Shown in pieces: positions 33,606-42,130 of a stretch of 64,000 nt of DNA. A model generated the notes under the pieces. The model made no database searches. It had not been told where the DNA came from and saw nothing but the letters and a program-made list of their open reading frames with translations. Position 1 is the first letter of the stretch; each line of letters begins with the position of its first letter. This DNA is from CATOSP01 sp965237775 (lineage in GTDB: Bacteria; Chloroflexota; Dehalococcoidia; Lucifugimonadales; UBA3495): contig OZ250155.1 in the NCBI GenBank assembly GCA_965237775.1, positions 4,588,001-4,652,000 of the forward strand, in the 5' to 3' direction. A program made the position numbers and the translations under genes.

Positions 33606-34243
33606 GTGGCATGGTCTCCACGCGCGCCACCTTCGGCGCTCCGGTATAGGTTGTGCCTCTGGATATACTTGTTCACACACTCCGGCACCATGTACCGCAC
33701 CGTGTTACCGAGAGAGACCCTTTGGCGCACTTCGGAGCTGGAAATATCCACCGGACTCCATTCCACCCGCACCAACCTTTGTTCCAGATTGGGAAGCTGG
33801 TCCAAAGGGTCCTGCGGGAGAGTCTGCGAACAACCGTCACCGGCACGTTGAAACATGGCCAGCGTGCAAAGCTCCAACAACCTTTCCGGGTCCTTCCAAC
33901 GGTGGACTTGACTCAGCGCGTCCGATCCGATGATAAACACCAGACCCGCATCGTCTCCGTATTCTGCCTTAAGACTCTCGAGGGTATCCACTGTATACGT
34001 GGCCCCGGGTCTGTCTATCTCGATTCGGCTCGCGCTGAAATGAGGGCTCCCCTTAATCGCAAGTTCTACCATGTTAAGCCGGTGGTCAGCGTCTGAAACC
34101 CTGGCGTCCCCCCGGAGCCAAGGAACACCGGCAGGGACAAACAATACGTGATCGAGGCCCAGACCGCGCCTAGCGCGTTCGGCAATCATCAGATGCCCAA
34201 GATGAATCGGGTCGAAGGTGCCTCCCATGATCCCCAGCTTCAT
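33602..34243 (-). CDS. nadD: Nicotinate-nucleotide adenylyltransferase
   Basis: 213 residues. GIMGGTFDPIHLGHLMIAE holds the nucleotidyltransferase (H/T)xGH motif, and PVDISSSEVRQRV is the ISSTxxR-type motif near the C-terminus. It adenylates nicotinate mononucleotide to deamido-NAD. The ATG at 34243 is 16 bases after the obg stop, so obg-nadD-pyrE read as one minus-strand operon, with obg-nadD a common bacterial pair. Confidence 0.95.
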   Translation of the reverse strand: MKLGIMGGTFDPIHLGHLMIAERARRGLGLDHVLFVPAGVPWLRGDARVSDADHRLNMVELAIKGSPHFSASRIEIDRPGATYTVDTLESLKAEYGDDAGLVFIIGSDALSQVHRWKDPERLLELCTLAMFQRAGDGCSQTLPQDPLDQLPNLEQRLVRVEWSPVDISSSEVRQRVSLGNTVRYMVPECVNKYIQRHNLYRSAEGGARGDHAT

Positions 34244-34259
34244 ACAAGAGCCGCCCGGC

Positions 34260-35543
34260 CTAGAACCACTCGACCTCGGCCTGCCCTATGCGGATCGTGT
34301 CCCCCGCCTCTATCCCCGCCTGCTGCAAGCGCGACGCGATCCCTTCGCGTCCCATCTCCCGCCAGAGTTGTAGCAATACTCTGGTGTCCCTCGTATCCGC
34401 AAGCGCGACCAGCCTCTCCAGCTTCTCCGAATGGACCACGAATACACCGTCTCGCAGCGTTACCGTGCTACTCCGGTCCATCCGCGGCCTTCCCCTCGGG
34501 GCCTCCGCGGTAATTATAGTCTCAGTTTGGTCCTTTGGCAGGGTATCCAGCAAACGAATGACCTCGCCCATTAGGTCTTCGACTCCCTCGCCGGTTACAG
34601 CCGAAATGAAATACACCAGCGGCTTAAGGCCCCCTGGCCCCGTCCGCTGGCTTATGGCTTCCCTGAGAGACTCTTGCGCTTCCCTCACTTCCGTGACGTC
34701 GACCTTATTGATTGCCACGATCTGCGGCTTCTCAGCCAGTCCAGGGCTAAACTGTAGAAGCTCCTCGTTGACCATGTCCAAGTCCGCCACCGGGTCCTCG
34801 GAAAGTCCGTCCAGAAGATGTATATACAACCTCGCGCGTTCGGCATGACGCAGGAACTGGTGCCCCAACCCTATACCCCGGTGGGCTCCCTCGAGCAGCC
34901 CGGGAATTTCCATGAGGACGAACTCTTTACCCCTGGTATACACCACACCAAGCACAGGTTCCACCGTGGTAAAGGGGTAATCAGCGATTCGCGGACTTGC
35001 CCCGGTAGTCCTAGACACCAGGGTAGACTTGCCAGCGTTGGGTCGCGCTACAAGGGCGACGTCAGCCAGCAGTTTCAGTTCCAGGAATAAAGTAGCCCTT
35101 TCTCCCGCACCACCCCGCTGGGCCAAGACCGGTTCCTGGTTCGTGGCCGAGACATACCGTGCATTGCCCCAACCTCCAAGCCCGCCCTGCGCGATTAACA
35201 CCGGGGTGTCGTCACAGATGTCGGCCAACAACGTCCGGCTCCCGTCGGGCTCTCTCCGGAAGACCTGAGTGCCTAGGGGCACTTTCAGCACTTCGTCCTC
35301 ACCATTCTTGCCCTTCCGGTCCTTCCCGCGTCCATGAGCGCCTCGGTCCACATAGATGGTGCTAGTGAACCGAAGATGAAGCAGGGTGTTGTATGAGGAA
35401 TCACCCTGGAGCAACGCGTTTCCACCGTGGCCGCCGTCCCCACCGTCTGGTCCGCCGTGAGGTTTGTACTTCTCACGCAGGAAGCTGGCGCAACCGTTAC
35501 CCCCGTTACCGGCCTTAATATCTAATCTAACGTTATCTATCAA
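34260..35543 (-). CDS. obg: GTPase Obg/CgtA
   Basis: 427 residues. The glycine-rich Obg domain (AGNGGNGCASFLREKYKPHGGPDGGDGG region) is followed by the GTPase domain with G1 ARPNAGKST, G3 region MEIPGLLEGAHRGIGLGH and G4 NKVD, then the C-terminal OCT domain (RSSTVTLRDGVFVVHSEKLERL). It is a ribosome 50S-associated GTPase. The G3 motif has Glu in place of the usual Asp (EIPG for DIPG). The start is TTG at 35543 in an AT-rich context with no strong ribosome site. First gene of obg-nadD-pyrE. Confidence 0.94.
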   Translation of the reverse strand: MIDNVRLDIKAGNGGNGCASFLREKYKPHGGPDGGDGGHGGNALLQGDSSYNTLLHLRFTSTIYVDRGAHGRGKDRKGKNGEDEVLKVPLGTQVFRREPDGSRTLLADICDDTPVLIAQGGLGGWGNARYVSATNQEPVLAQRGGAGERATLFLELKLLADVALVARPNAGKSTLVSRTTGASPRIADYPFTTVEPVLGVVYTRGKEFVLMEIPGLLEGAHRGIGLGHQFLRHAERARLYIHLLDGLSEDPVADLDMVNEELLQFSPGLAEKPQIVAINKVDVTEVREAQESLREAISQRTGPGGLKPLVYFISAVTGEGVEDLMGEVIRLLDTLPKDQTETIITAEAPRGRPRMDRSSTVTLRDGVFVVHSEKLERLVALADTRDTRVLLQLWREMGREGIASRLQQAGIEAGDTIRIGQAEVEWF

Positions 35544-35942
35544 TTCAGTAGCCGTACCATAGTAATAATAAGGGGGTTGATGGAGTTGATATTCATTGCT
35601 GCCGCTATGTGATTGTCCTGTGGACTAGTCGTATTTTAACATGGTAGAACCTGCGGCCTATGGTTGGCAGATAATGCCAAGGTGTGGTTGGTTTAGTGGT
35701 GAGGACCCGCGTTCTCGGAATTATCCTGGCGGCTGTCCAGGAAGGCCTGAGATTGATACCCCCAGATGGGCCAGTTTTCGGCTATAAGCGCCATGTTATC
35801 ACGGGCTATCAACCATGGTTCTACGCCTCTACTCCATTTGCCGAGTGAAGAAGGGTATGATTGCTAGGGGAGAAAGGCGGTGCTATTCTGGTGCGGCAGT
35901 TGAATTGGTTAATGGAGAGGACTGAGACACGGCCTGATTTGG
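35544..35942. other. Intergenic region between divergent genes
   Basis: 399 bases separating obg and the beta-propeller lipoprotein gene. It is AT-rich next to obg (CCATAGTAATAATAAGG), where the obg promoter must lie. I see no gene, tRNA fold or clear terminator in it. Confidence 0.6.
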
Positions 35943-37307
35943 ATGGTGGATTCGGTGAATTGCCAGTGGACAGGCGCGACGAGGTGGGTAGGAGTGGCTC
36001 TGGTAGCGGCGCTAACCGTCGTTGCGTGTGTCCAGCAGCCATTCGCTCCCGGGGACGAGAGTGCAGGTCCGTTACCCAACCAGTCCAGGAGTGAGGATGT
36101 GGCTATAGACCGGATAGCTTACGTCACCAACGATGGTGATTTGTTCACCATTAACGCCGATGGGACCGACCAGCTCAAGCTAACGGGGACAAGCCAGATG
36201 TCGTCGTCCGCGCTCCAGGCAGTGCTGGCGCAACCCTCTCACGAAGACAGCCTTTACACTTGGCCAACCTGGGCGCCCGATGGGGAAAAGATTGCGGTCT
36301 CCCACGTCGAGGTGTCGAGGGGCAGCGCGGTTATCTCGGTAGAGGTCATCGAAGTCGTCAACGGGCAGGAGAGGAAGGTTTTCACCAACGAGTCGCCCTC
36401 GCTGGTAGCGCAAGGCGCCCCACACTACTTGTATTGGTCGCCAGACAGCGCGTATCTGGCGGTGTTGGCTGGGTCCTCAGAAGGGTTGACCCTCTGGGTT
36501 GTGGATGTGGCAGGCAGCGCGGACCCTGTTGCTGTGGCCACGGGAGCGCCTTTGTATTTCCATTGGAGTATGAGCAGCGACCTTCTGGCTATCCATGTTG
36601 GTGATGACCTGATCGTAGCGCGGAAACCGTTCGATACTCCGGCCCCCCCGGTCAGGTCAGGCCTTGTGGGGTTCCGGGTCCCGGCCGTGTCACCGGACGG
36701 AGCGAAGGTTGCGTATACGGACTCCGTGGGAAGCGGGAATGCCTTGCTCGTTGGGCAGATTAGGGACTTATCCGGGACGCAGAGCGTCGTTGACGTGGGG
36801 GAATTATCCGCGTTCGCGTGGTCGCCAGACGGCGCCGAGATAGCCGTGGTTGACTCCCAGGAAGCGAGGTCTGGCGCGTTCCAACGGCTGAGGGTCGCCG
36901 CCGCCAATGGTAGCGCGGTCCGCACCGTGGCCGAGGGCGCCATCGTGTCTTTCTATTGGTCTCCTACTGGCAAAGGTCTTGCATGGTTGGACCTGGATGG
37001 GTCCGGTGAACGCGCCAGGTGGTGGGTTGAAGACGGCACAGGAACACCTGGCAAGGAGCTATTTGGTTTCCAACCGTCGTCGGACACTGGGATCATGTTG
37101 TGGTTCTTCGACCAATACGGGTACTCGCACTCGCCCTGGTCCCCCGACGGACGCCATCTCGTGTTCGCGGGACTCCAGCGACGGGGAGCCGGCAGCGCCA
37201 ATGGACACTCTCCCAGCGGCGACCGGGTGTTCGTCCTGGACGTTGAAGGGGGCAACCCTCCCAGAGAGTTGGCCGCCGGCAAGCTCGCTTTTTGGTCGTG
37301 GAACTGA
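35943..37307 (+). CDS. Secreted beta-propeller (TolB/WD40-like) lipoprotein
   Basis: 454 residues. Signal sequence with lipobox LTVVAC (Cys 29), so it should be anchored outside the cytoplasmic membrane. At least five PD40/TolB-type blades follow: IDRIAYVTNDGDLFTINADGTDQLKLT, YTWPTWAPDGEKIAVSH, HYLYWSPDSAYLAVLAG, FAWSPDGAEIAVVD, HSPWSPDGRHLVFAG (each split by linkers). Such propellers bind peptides or partners; no enzymatic motif is seen. The end overlaps the start region of the LprG-type lipoprotein gene, so the two and the MFS gene may be one operon. Confidence 0.85.
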   Translation: MVDSVNCQWTGATRWVGVALVAALTVVACVQQPFAPGDESAGPLPNQSRSEDVAIDRIAYVTNDGDLFTINADGTDQLKLTGTSQMSSSALQAVLAQPSHEDSLYTWPTWAPDGEKIAVSHVEVSRGSAVISVEVIEVVNGQERKVFTNESPSLVAQGAPHYLYWSPDSAYLAVLAGSSEGLTLWVVDVAGSADPVAVATGAPLYFHWSMSSDLLAIHVGDDLIVARKPFDTPAPPVRSGLVGFRVPAVSPDGAKVAYTDSVGSGNALLVGQIRDLSGTQSVVDVGELSAFAWSPDGAEIAVVDSQEARSGAFQRLRVAAANGSAVRTVAEGAIVSFYWSPTGKGLAWLDLDGSGERARWWVEDGTGTPGKELFGFQPSSDTGIMLWFFDQYGYSHSPWSPDGRHLVFAGLQRRGAGSANGHSPSGDRVFVLDVEGGNPPRELAAGKLAFWSWN

Positions 37308-38071
37308 CCCATCCAAAGTCCCATTCTCCGGGTGTTCGTGGGCGTGGAGCCGCGCGGCGCGTCTTTACAAGTCTCGTAGTCCTTCTGGCTCTTTGCTTCT
37401 TGACGGCCTGCGGCAGGGTGTCTACTCCCGAGGTTGTACCTACTTCCACACCGGAGCCAGACCCGCGTTTGCTGTTGGAGAGGGCCGCCGAGACGCTGGT
37501 GGGTCTGGATTCGGTCGCGTTCACCCTGGAGCATGTTGCTGGGGACACGGTGCTATTTCCGGGTCTAACGATGAGCCGGGCAGCCGGAGTAGTCGAGATT
37601 CCGGATAATTCTCGGCTTAAAATCGACGCTGAGGCAACTCTGATGAGCGCCTTCGTCGAGATCAACATCGTTACCATAGGTCAGCGGGCGTACATGACCG
37701 ACTTCATTTCCGGCGAGTGGGGCGCCGTTCCCATAGAGACCTTACCGATCAGCCTGGCAGGGTTCGGGGAGATGCTGGCAGGCATACTCAATGCTATGGA
37801 CAATCCGCAGTGGGTGGAGAAAATTGATTTCGAGGGTCACGAAACAGACCTGGTGTCCGGCAAAATAGCGTCCGGCGACCTTGTCGGTCTGGCGCCCAGG
37901 GCGGGCGAGGACTTCCCTGTTGAATTGGAACTGTGGCTCCTCCGGGAAAGCGGGCTCTTGCAACGGGCGAGGATCACCGGACAAGTCGTTCCGACAGACG
38001 TGCCAGAAACGGTCCGAGTACTTCAGTTGGGCGAGTTCAACGTCCCAGTAACAATCTCCCCTCCGAACTAA
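37298..38071 (+). CDS. LprG/LppX-family (LppX_LprAFG) lipoprotein
   Basis: About 257 residues from GTG 37298; a TTG at 37292 is equally possible, and neither has a clear ribosome site. Lipobox LTAC at Cys 38. The mature part has the half-barrel fold pattern of LppX/LprG: LLERAAETLVGLDSVAFTLEHVAG, a central GVVEIPDNSRLKIDAEAT, and DVPETVRVLQLGEFN at the end. In mycobacteria LprG binds triacylglycerides and lipoglycans in a hydrophobic cavity. It is nine bases from an MFS exporter gene, exactly the LprG-P55 arrangement. Confidence 0.85.
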   Translation: MELTHPKSHSPGVRGRGAARRVFTSLVVLLALCFLTACGRVSTPEVVPTSTPEPDPRLLLERAAETLVGLDSVAFTLEHVAGDTVLFPGLTMSRAAGVVEIPDNSRLKIDAEATLMSAFVEINIVTIGQRAYMTDFISGEWGAVPIETLPISLAGFGEMLAGILNAMDNPQWVEKIDFEGHETDLVSGKIASGDLVGLAPRAGEDFPVELELWLLRESGLLQRARITGQVVPTDVPETVRVLQLGEFNVPVTISPPN

Positions 38072-38080
38072 GTTCCCATA

Positions 38081-39562
38081 ATGACAGTCCGCCGAAGAAC
38101 CCTCCCAGCCCCCGTGGTGCTGGCCATCGTGGGCCTGGGCGCGTTCGTGACTGCCCTGGACCAAACCGTTGTCGTGACGGCGTTACCCAGCGTGATGCTC
38201 GACCTGAAGATCCCGTTGGTCGAACTGGACAGGGCTTCCTGGATCATTACCGCTTATTTGCTGGGCTATACCGTGGCGATGCCTCTGGTCGCGCGCATAG
38301 CGGACGTTTACGGGTACTCCCGGACCTACAAGGCTTCCCTGGCGGTGTTCACGGCCGGGACATGCTTGGTGGCCGTCTCGGGCAGCCTGGAGTGGATGGT
38401 AGGGGCCAGGGTAATTCAGGCCGTGGGCGGAGGAGCGACCGTGCCCATCGGGATGGCGATTGCCAGCCAGGCCGTACCAAGGCATCGACAGGGAATCGCG
38501 CTGGGCATTGTGGGCGGCGCGGCGGAAGCCGGCTCCATGCTGGGCCCGGCCTATGGCGGGGCGATCATCGAGCTTGCGGATTGGCGGTGGATATTCTGGC
38601 TCAACGTGCCGCAGGCGGCGGTTTTGTTCCTGGGACTACTGTGGCTGCCCAACCGGACTGACCGGGGAGCCCGCGTCGACTACCTGGGCGGGGCGTTGCT
38701 GGTGGCCGTCTTGTTGGTAATATCCCTGGCGCTCTCCCGGCAGAGTTTGTTCCAGTTTTCCTCACCGCTGCCGTATGCCGCGCTGGCGGGCGGTCTAACG
38801 CTGGCCGTCGTCTTGGGAGCGGTTGAGACACGTGTCGTGCGGCCTCTGCTGACTCCATTCATGTTTCATTCTCTAGCCTTCGTCTCGGCGAACGTTGTCC
38901 AACTCTTGGTGGGTGTGGCATTGGTCGTTGCGATGGTGACCGTGCCGCTGATGGCCAATACCGTGATGGGCAAGGACCCGCTGACCGGGGCGATGTGGTT
39001 GCTCAGAATGACGGCGGCGATCCCGGTGGGCGCGGTTGCCGGTGGGTGGTTATTGTCCCGGACCGGGGTGCGGCCTGTGACTGTGGCAGGACTTCTCTTG
39101 GCGGCTCTAGGTATGACGCTAGCCAGCCGGTGGGGCTTGGAGGTATCCGACCCGGAACTGAGCGTTCACCTGGCATTGGCTGGCCTTGGGTTTGGGTTGG
39201 TCATAACTCCCATAATTGCCCATGCGCTCAATGCGGTGGGAGAAGACTACCGGGCCACCGCCGCGTCCCTGGTGGTAGTATCCCGGATGTTGGGCATGAC
39301 CTTGGGATTGGCGGCGCTGAGCGCATGGGGCATCGGGCATTTTCAGGCGCTGACTGCGGGGTTGGAGTTTCCCTTTCCACAGCTCGGCGAACCGGCGGCG
39401 GAGTTCGAGGCCCGCCGGGCGGCATACGGCGAAAACCTCACGGCTGCGGGCCTGTCCCTATTCCACGACTTCCTGCGTGTAGCGGTTGGCGCCGCACTGG
39501 CGGCCATCCTCCCGGCCCTGGCGATGAGGCAGACGAATAGGGACCGGAAGGATGAGGATTGA
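38081..39562 (+). CDS. MFS transporter, DHA2 (14-helix EmrB/QacA) family, P55-like
   Basis: 493 residues with about fourteen hydrophobic helices. Motif C-like GGAAEAGSMLGPAYGG and the opening ALDQTVVVTALPSVMLDL are DHA2 signatures, and motif A-like RIADVYGYSRTYK lies between helices 2 and 3. Next to an LprG-type lipoprotein, the best guess is export of lipids such as triacylglycerides from the inner membrane rather than drug efflux. The extra periplasmic loop near the C-terminus (EFEARRAAYGENLTAAG) and last helix are duplicated at 40448-40609. Confidence 0.9.
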   Translation: MTVRRRTLPAPVVLAIVGLGAFVTALDQTVVVTALPSVMLDLKIPLVELDRASWIITAYLLGYTVAMPLVARIADVYGYSRTYKASLAVFTAGTCLVAVSGSLEWMVGARVIQAVGGGATVPIGMAIASQAVPRHRQGIALGIVGGAAEAGSMLGPAYGGAIIELADWRWIFWLNVPQAAVLFLGLLWLPNRTDRGARVDYLGGALLVAVLLVISLALSRQSLFQFSSPLPYAALAGGLTLAVVLGAVETRVVRPLLTPFMFHSLAFVSANVVQLLVGVALVVAMVTVPLMANTVMGKDPLTGAMWLLRMTAAIPVGAVAGGWLLSRTGVRPVTVAGLLLAALGMTLASRWGLEVSDPELSVHLALAGLGFGLVITPIIAHALNAVGEDYRATAASLVVVSRMLGMTLGLAALSAWGIGHFQALTAGLEFPFPQLGEPAAEFEARRAAYGENLTAAGLSLFHDFLRVAVGAALAAILPALAMRQTNRDRKDED

Positions 39563-39570
39563 GGCAGCGG

Positions 39571-40317
39571 CTATAGTCCCCGCAACTGGCGTAGTTGCTC
39601 CGACAACCGCCGGACCTCCGCTTCTGCGGCCTCGCCGCGGGTTGCCGACTCACGCAGGTTCAGCAAATACAGCCCTGTTGCCGGACTGAAGAAGCGCAGG
39701 CGGCCCGGTTCCCAGCATAGGTCCAGACCAAGCGCCGGGCTGTGTCCCCACAGCAGTCCGTTGTCTTCCTGGTGCATATCGAGGCGGCGGTACTCCTCGT
39801 CCACCAGCGTTTCTCCTAAGAGGGGCTCCCCGTAATATTGGCCGCCGGTGGGATCGAAACGCCAATACTCACTGATGCCCAACCGTGCGTAGAGATCGCG
39901 CTTGGGGCCAAGGTCGTTGCGGTATGTGCTGACGGAGGCGATTTCCAACGCGAAGTCCGGGGCCTGGCCCACTTCGCGCATGAAGTAACCGTTGCGCCTG
40001 CGAATTGCCTCGGGGTTGACGCCGAAGGCGACGTAACAGTCGGGCGAGACATGGCGTGGCTGATCTATCCCGTCAACGACTTCCTCATAATAGATTGGGG
40101 AGTTGCCGTGGACCAGCGTCATGGGATGCCTGGAGAAATGCTGACTCAGGAGTACGAGGATGTCGGCGAAATGATTGACCTGAAACATAGCGTCCGGAAG
40201 AGGCTCGTCGATGTCGGGTGCGGCGTCGGGGCCTGGGAATACAATCAGGGGAGGGTGATCCGCTAGCCCCATAGCCTCCACTTCGGTGCGGCGGAGCCGC
40301 CGTTTCTCGGTGGTCAT
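39571..40317 (-). CDS. Uma2-family (DUF820) endonuclease-like protein
   Basis: 248 residues from ATG 40317; the open frame upstream is antisense to the MFS-tail copy and is not coding. Core features match the protein at 21438-22220: VSPDCYVAFGVNPEAIRRRNGYF, APDFALEIASVSTYRNDLGPKRDLYARLGISEYWRFDP (here a Lys follows), and LLWGHSPALGLDLCWEPGRLRFF. The C-terminus is a short coil with Leu repeats. Predicted PD-(D/E)xK nuclease fold, role unknown. It sits between the MFS gene and a duplicate of that gene's tail. Confidence 0.88.
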   Translation of the reverse strand: MTTEKRRLRRTEVEAMGLADHPPLIVFPGPDAAPDIDEPLPDAMFQVNHFADILVLLSQHFSRHPMTLVHGNSPIYYEEVVDGIDQPRHVSPDCYVAFGVNPEAIRRRNGYFMREVGQAPDFALEIASVSTYRNDLGPKRDLYARLGISEYWRFDPTGGQYYGEPLLGETLVDEEYRRLDMHQEDNGLLWGHSPALGLDLCWEPGRLRFFSPATGLYLLNLRESATRGEAAEAEVRRLSEQLRQLRGL

Positions 40318-40447
40318 TGCGTGCCTGCCGGTGTTTTGAATGAATCCATGATAGCACACCGGCGGAGCAGCGAAGCTAAAAGGGAGGGCGGCTCCGTCAG
40401 GGGCCGCCCCGGAATCTCGAAGATGGGGGAGATGAGGAAGAAAGGCG

Positions 40448-40609
40448 GCGGCGGAGTTCGAGGCCCGCCGCGCCGCATACGGGGAGAACCTCACCGCAGC
40501 GGGCCTGTCCCTATTCCACGACTTCCTACGGGTGGCGGCTAGGACGGCGGCGCTGGGGATTGTACCGGCCTTGGCGATGGGCGCTAGACGTACTGCGCCG
40601 GAAGCCTGA
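40448..40609 (+). pseudogene. Duplicate C-terminal fragment of the DHA2 MFS transporter gene
   Basis: 53 codons plus stop that match 39395-39562. The first 30 residues (AAEFEARRAAYGENLTAAGL and on) are identical in protein, while the DNA differs at about ten synonymous sites. The last part diverges (GIVPALAMGARRTAPEA). No start codon or N-terminal helices precede it, so it is the remnant of a second MFS gene whose front was lost. Confidence 0.85.
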
Positions 40610-40761
40610 TGGGTGTTGACGCCGCTACGTATGGTGTATTAGTCTAGGCGGACTGGCATTGGCCGGGCGGCTTCGTGTGGGTGAATTCCTCACTACATGG
40701 AGCCAAGACGGGGCTGAGTCGGTGCTCAGGAATTCTAGTCTATAGGACCGGAGGGTAAGAC

Positions 40762-41949
40762 GTGGCAATCACCAATAGGCTGATGAAGCTAGGGGTTCTC
40801 CTGTGCGTCTCAGTAGCTTTATTCGCAATTCTAGGGGCATGTGGTACTACGACTGAGACCGTTGAGGTAATCAAAGAAGTACCAGTCGAGAAGATTGTAA
40901 CCAAGGAGGTAATCAAAGAGGTACCTGTAGAGAAGATCAAAGAAGTCCAAGTCGAGAAGATCGTAACCAAGGAAGTCGAAAAAATAGTTGAGAAGATCGT
41001 TGAGGTGGTTCCCGAGAGAGAAAAGCGGGAACTGGTGTTCGGCGGTCTCAACTGGGACAGCGCGCTGGTGCAAAACGGAGTAGCCCGCTACATCATCGAG
41101 AAGGGATATGGCTATCCAACCTCACAAATTGAGGGCGCCACCGTTCCCCTGTTCCAGGGCTTGCGGAAGGGCGACATCGACATCACGATGGAAATCTGGC
41201 TACCGAACCAGAACGCCGTATGGAACGAGGCGGTCAAGGCCGGTGAGGTCATCCCAGTAGGGAAGAGCCTCGAAGACAACTGGCAGAGCACCTTCGTGAT
41301 CCCTGGTTATGTGGCTGACGCCAACCCCGGACTTGTGAACGTCCAGGACCTGAAGAATGACGAATTCAAGTCACTATTCGCACAGCCTGACAGTGGCGGG
41401 AAAGCGGTGCTGATCGGCTGTATAGCCCAATGGTCTTGCCGAGGAGTGAATGAGGGGCAGATGGACGCTTACGGTCTGCGTGACCATGTGGAGCTCAGAG
41501 ACCCGGGCACCAGTGGAGCGTTGTCCGCTGCTATCGAAGGTGCGTACAAGCGGGAGGAGCCGATCCTGTTCTACTATTGGGGTCCGACCAAATTGGCTCA
41601 CGAGCTGGACATGCGGTTGCTAGAACAGCCCGACCCTTCTACGTGCCCAGACAACGACCCGGTGCATGGATGCGAATTCCCGGCGGCCGAGATCATGATC
41701 GCCATGAACACCGCCTTGGTCAACGAAGCGCCGGAGTTGATTACCTTCTTCCGCAACTGGGACTGGAATGCCGGCAACCAGCTTGCCGCCGATGGCTGGT
41801 ACGGCGACAACAAAGACAACTTCGATACTGCTGAGGAAGCCTATTCGGCAACGGGCGTGTGGTATCTGAAGAACAATGACGGCTGGAAGGGCTGGGTACC
41901 TGCGGATGTCCTGGCCAATGTCGAAGCCGCGCTGGCTTCCGAGGGTTAA
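40762..41949 (+). CDS. Glycine betaine/proline-type ABC transporter substrate-binding lipoprotein (OpuAC-like)
   Basis: 395 residues. Lipobox LGAC at Cys 27, then an unusual 60-residue stalk of alternating Val/Glu/Lys (EVIKEVPVEKIVTKEV type repeats), then the OpuAC/type II periplasmic binding domain (LNWDSALVQNGVARYIIEKGYG, GLRKGDIDITMEIWLPNQN, then GSKALIGC-like QPDSGGKAVLIGC). It captures quaternary amines at the cell surface. GTG start with GGAGG. It ends in a terminator and is convergent to the permease and ATPase genes 180 bases away. Confidence 0.93.
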   Translation: MAITNRLMKLGVLLCVSVALFAILGACGTTTETVEVIKEVPVEKIVTKEVIKEVPVEKIKEVQVEKIVTKEVEKIVEKIVEVVPEREKRELVFGGLNWDSALVQNGVARYIIEKGYGYPTSQIEGATVPLFQGLRKGDIDITMEIWLPNQNAVWNEAVKAGEVIPVGKSLEDNWQSTFVIPGYVADANPGLVNVQDLKNDEFKSLFAQPDSGGKAVLIGCIAQWSCRGVNEGQMDAYGLRDHVELRDPGTSGALSAAIEGAYKREEPILFYYWGPTKLAHELDMRLLEQPDPSTCPDNDPVHGCEFPAAEIMIAMNTALVNEAPELITFFRNWDWNAGNQLAADGWYGDNKDNFDTAEEAYSATGVWYLKNNDGWKGWVPADVLANVEAALASEG

Positions 41950-41982
41950 CCCCCCTTCATCCCCGTCGATCCAGGGCACAAA

Positions 41983-42020
41983 AGAGGGCCGCGATAATCA
42001 TCGCGGCCCTCTCCCTTTGG
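41983..42020. terminator. Rho-independent terminator between convergent transporter genes
   Basis: AGAGGGCCGCGAT and ATCGCGGCCCTCT form a 13-bp perfect stem with an AATC loop (41983-42012), followed by CCCTTTGG on the plus strand and flanked by AAAA on the other side. It could serve both strands. Confidence 0.8.
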
Positions 42021-42130
42021 TAAGACCCTGGGTAACCTCACGCGCTATCTGGGACGAGGTGGACAGGTTCGCACTATGCGATTACACTCGGGCGAACGGG
42101 GCGCTGCTTAATGACAAACCCCGTTGTCTT

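Noticed and set aside
40318..40494. N-terminal extension of the second Uma2 gene
   Set aside because: Its sequence is antisense to the duplicated MFS tail and lacks similarity to Uma2 N-termini.
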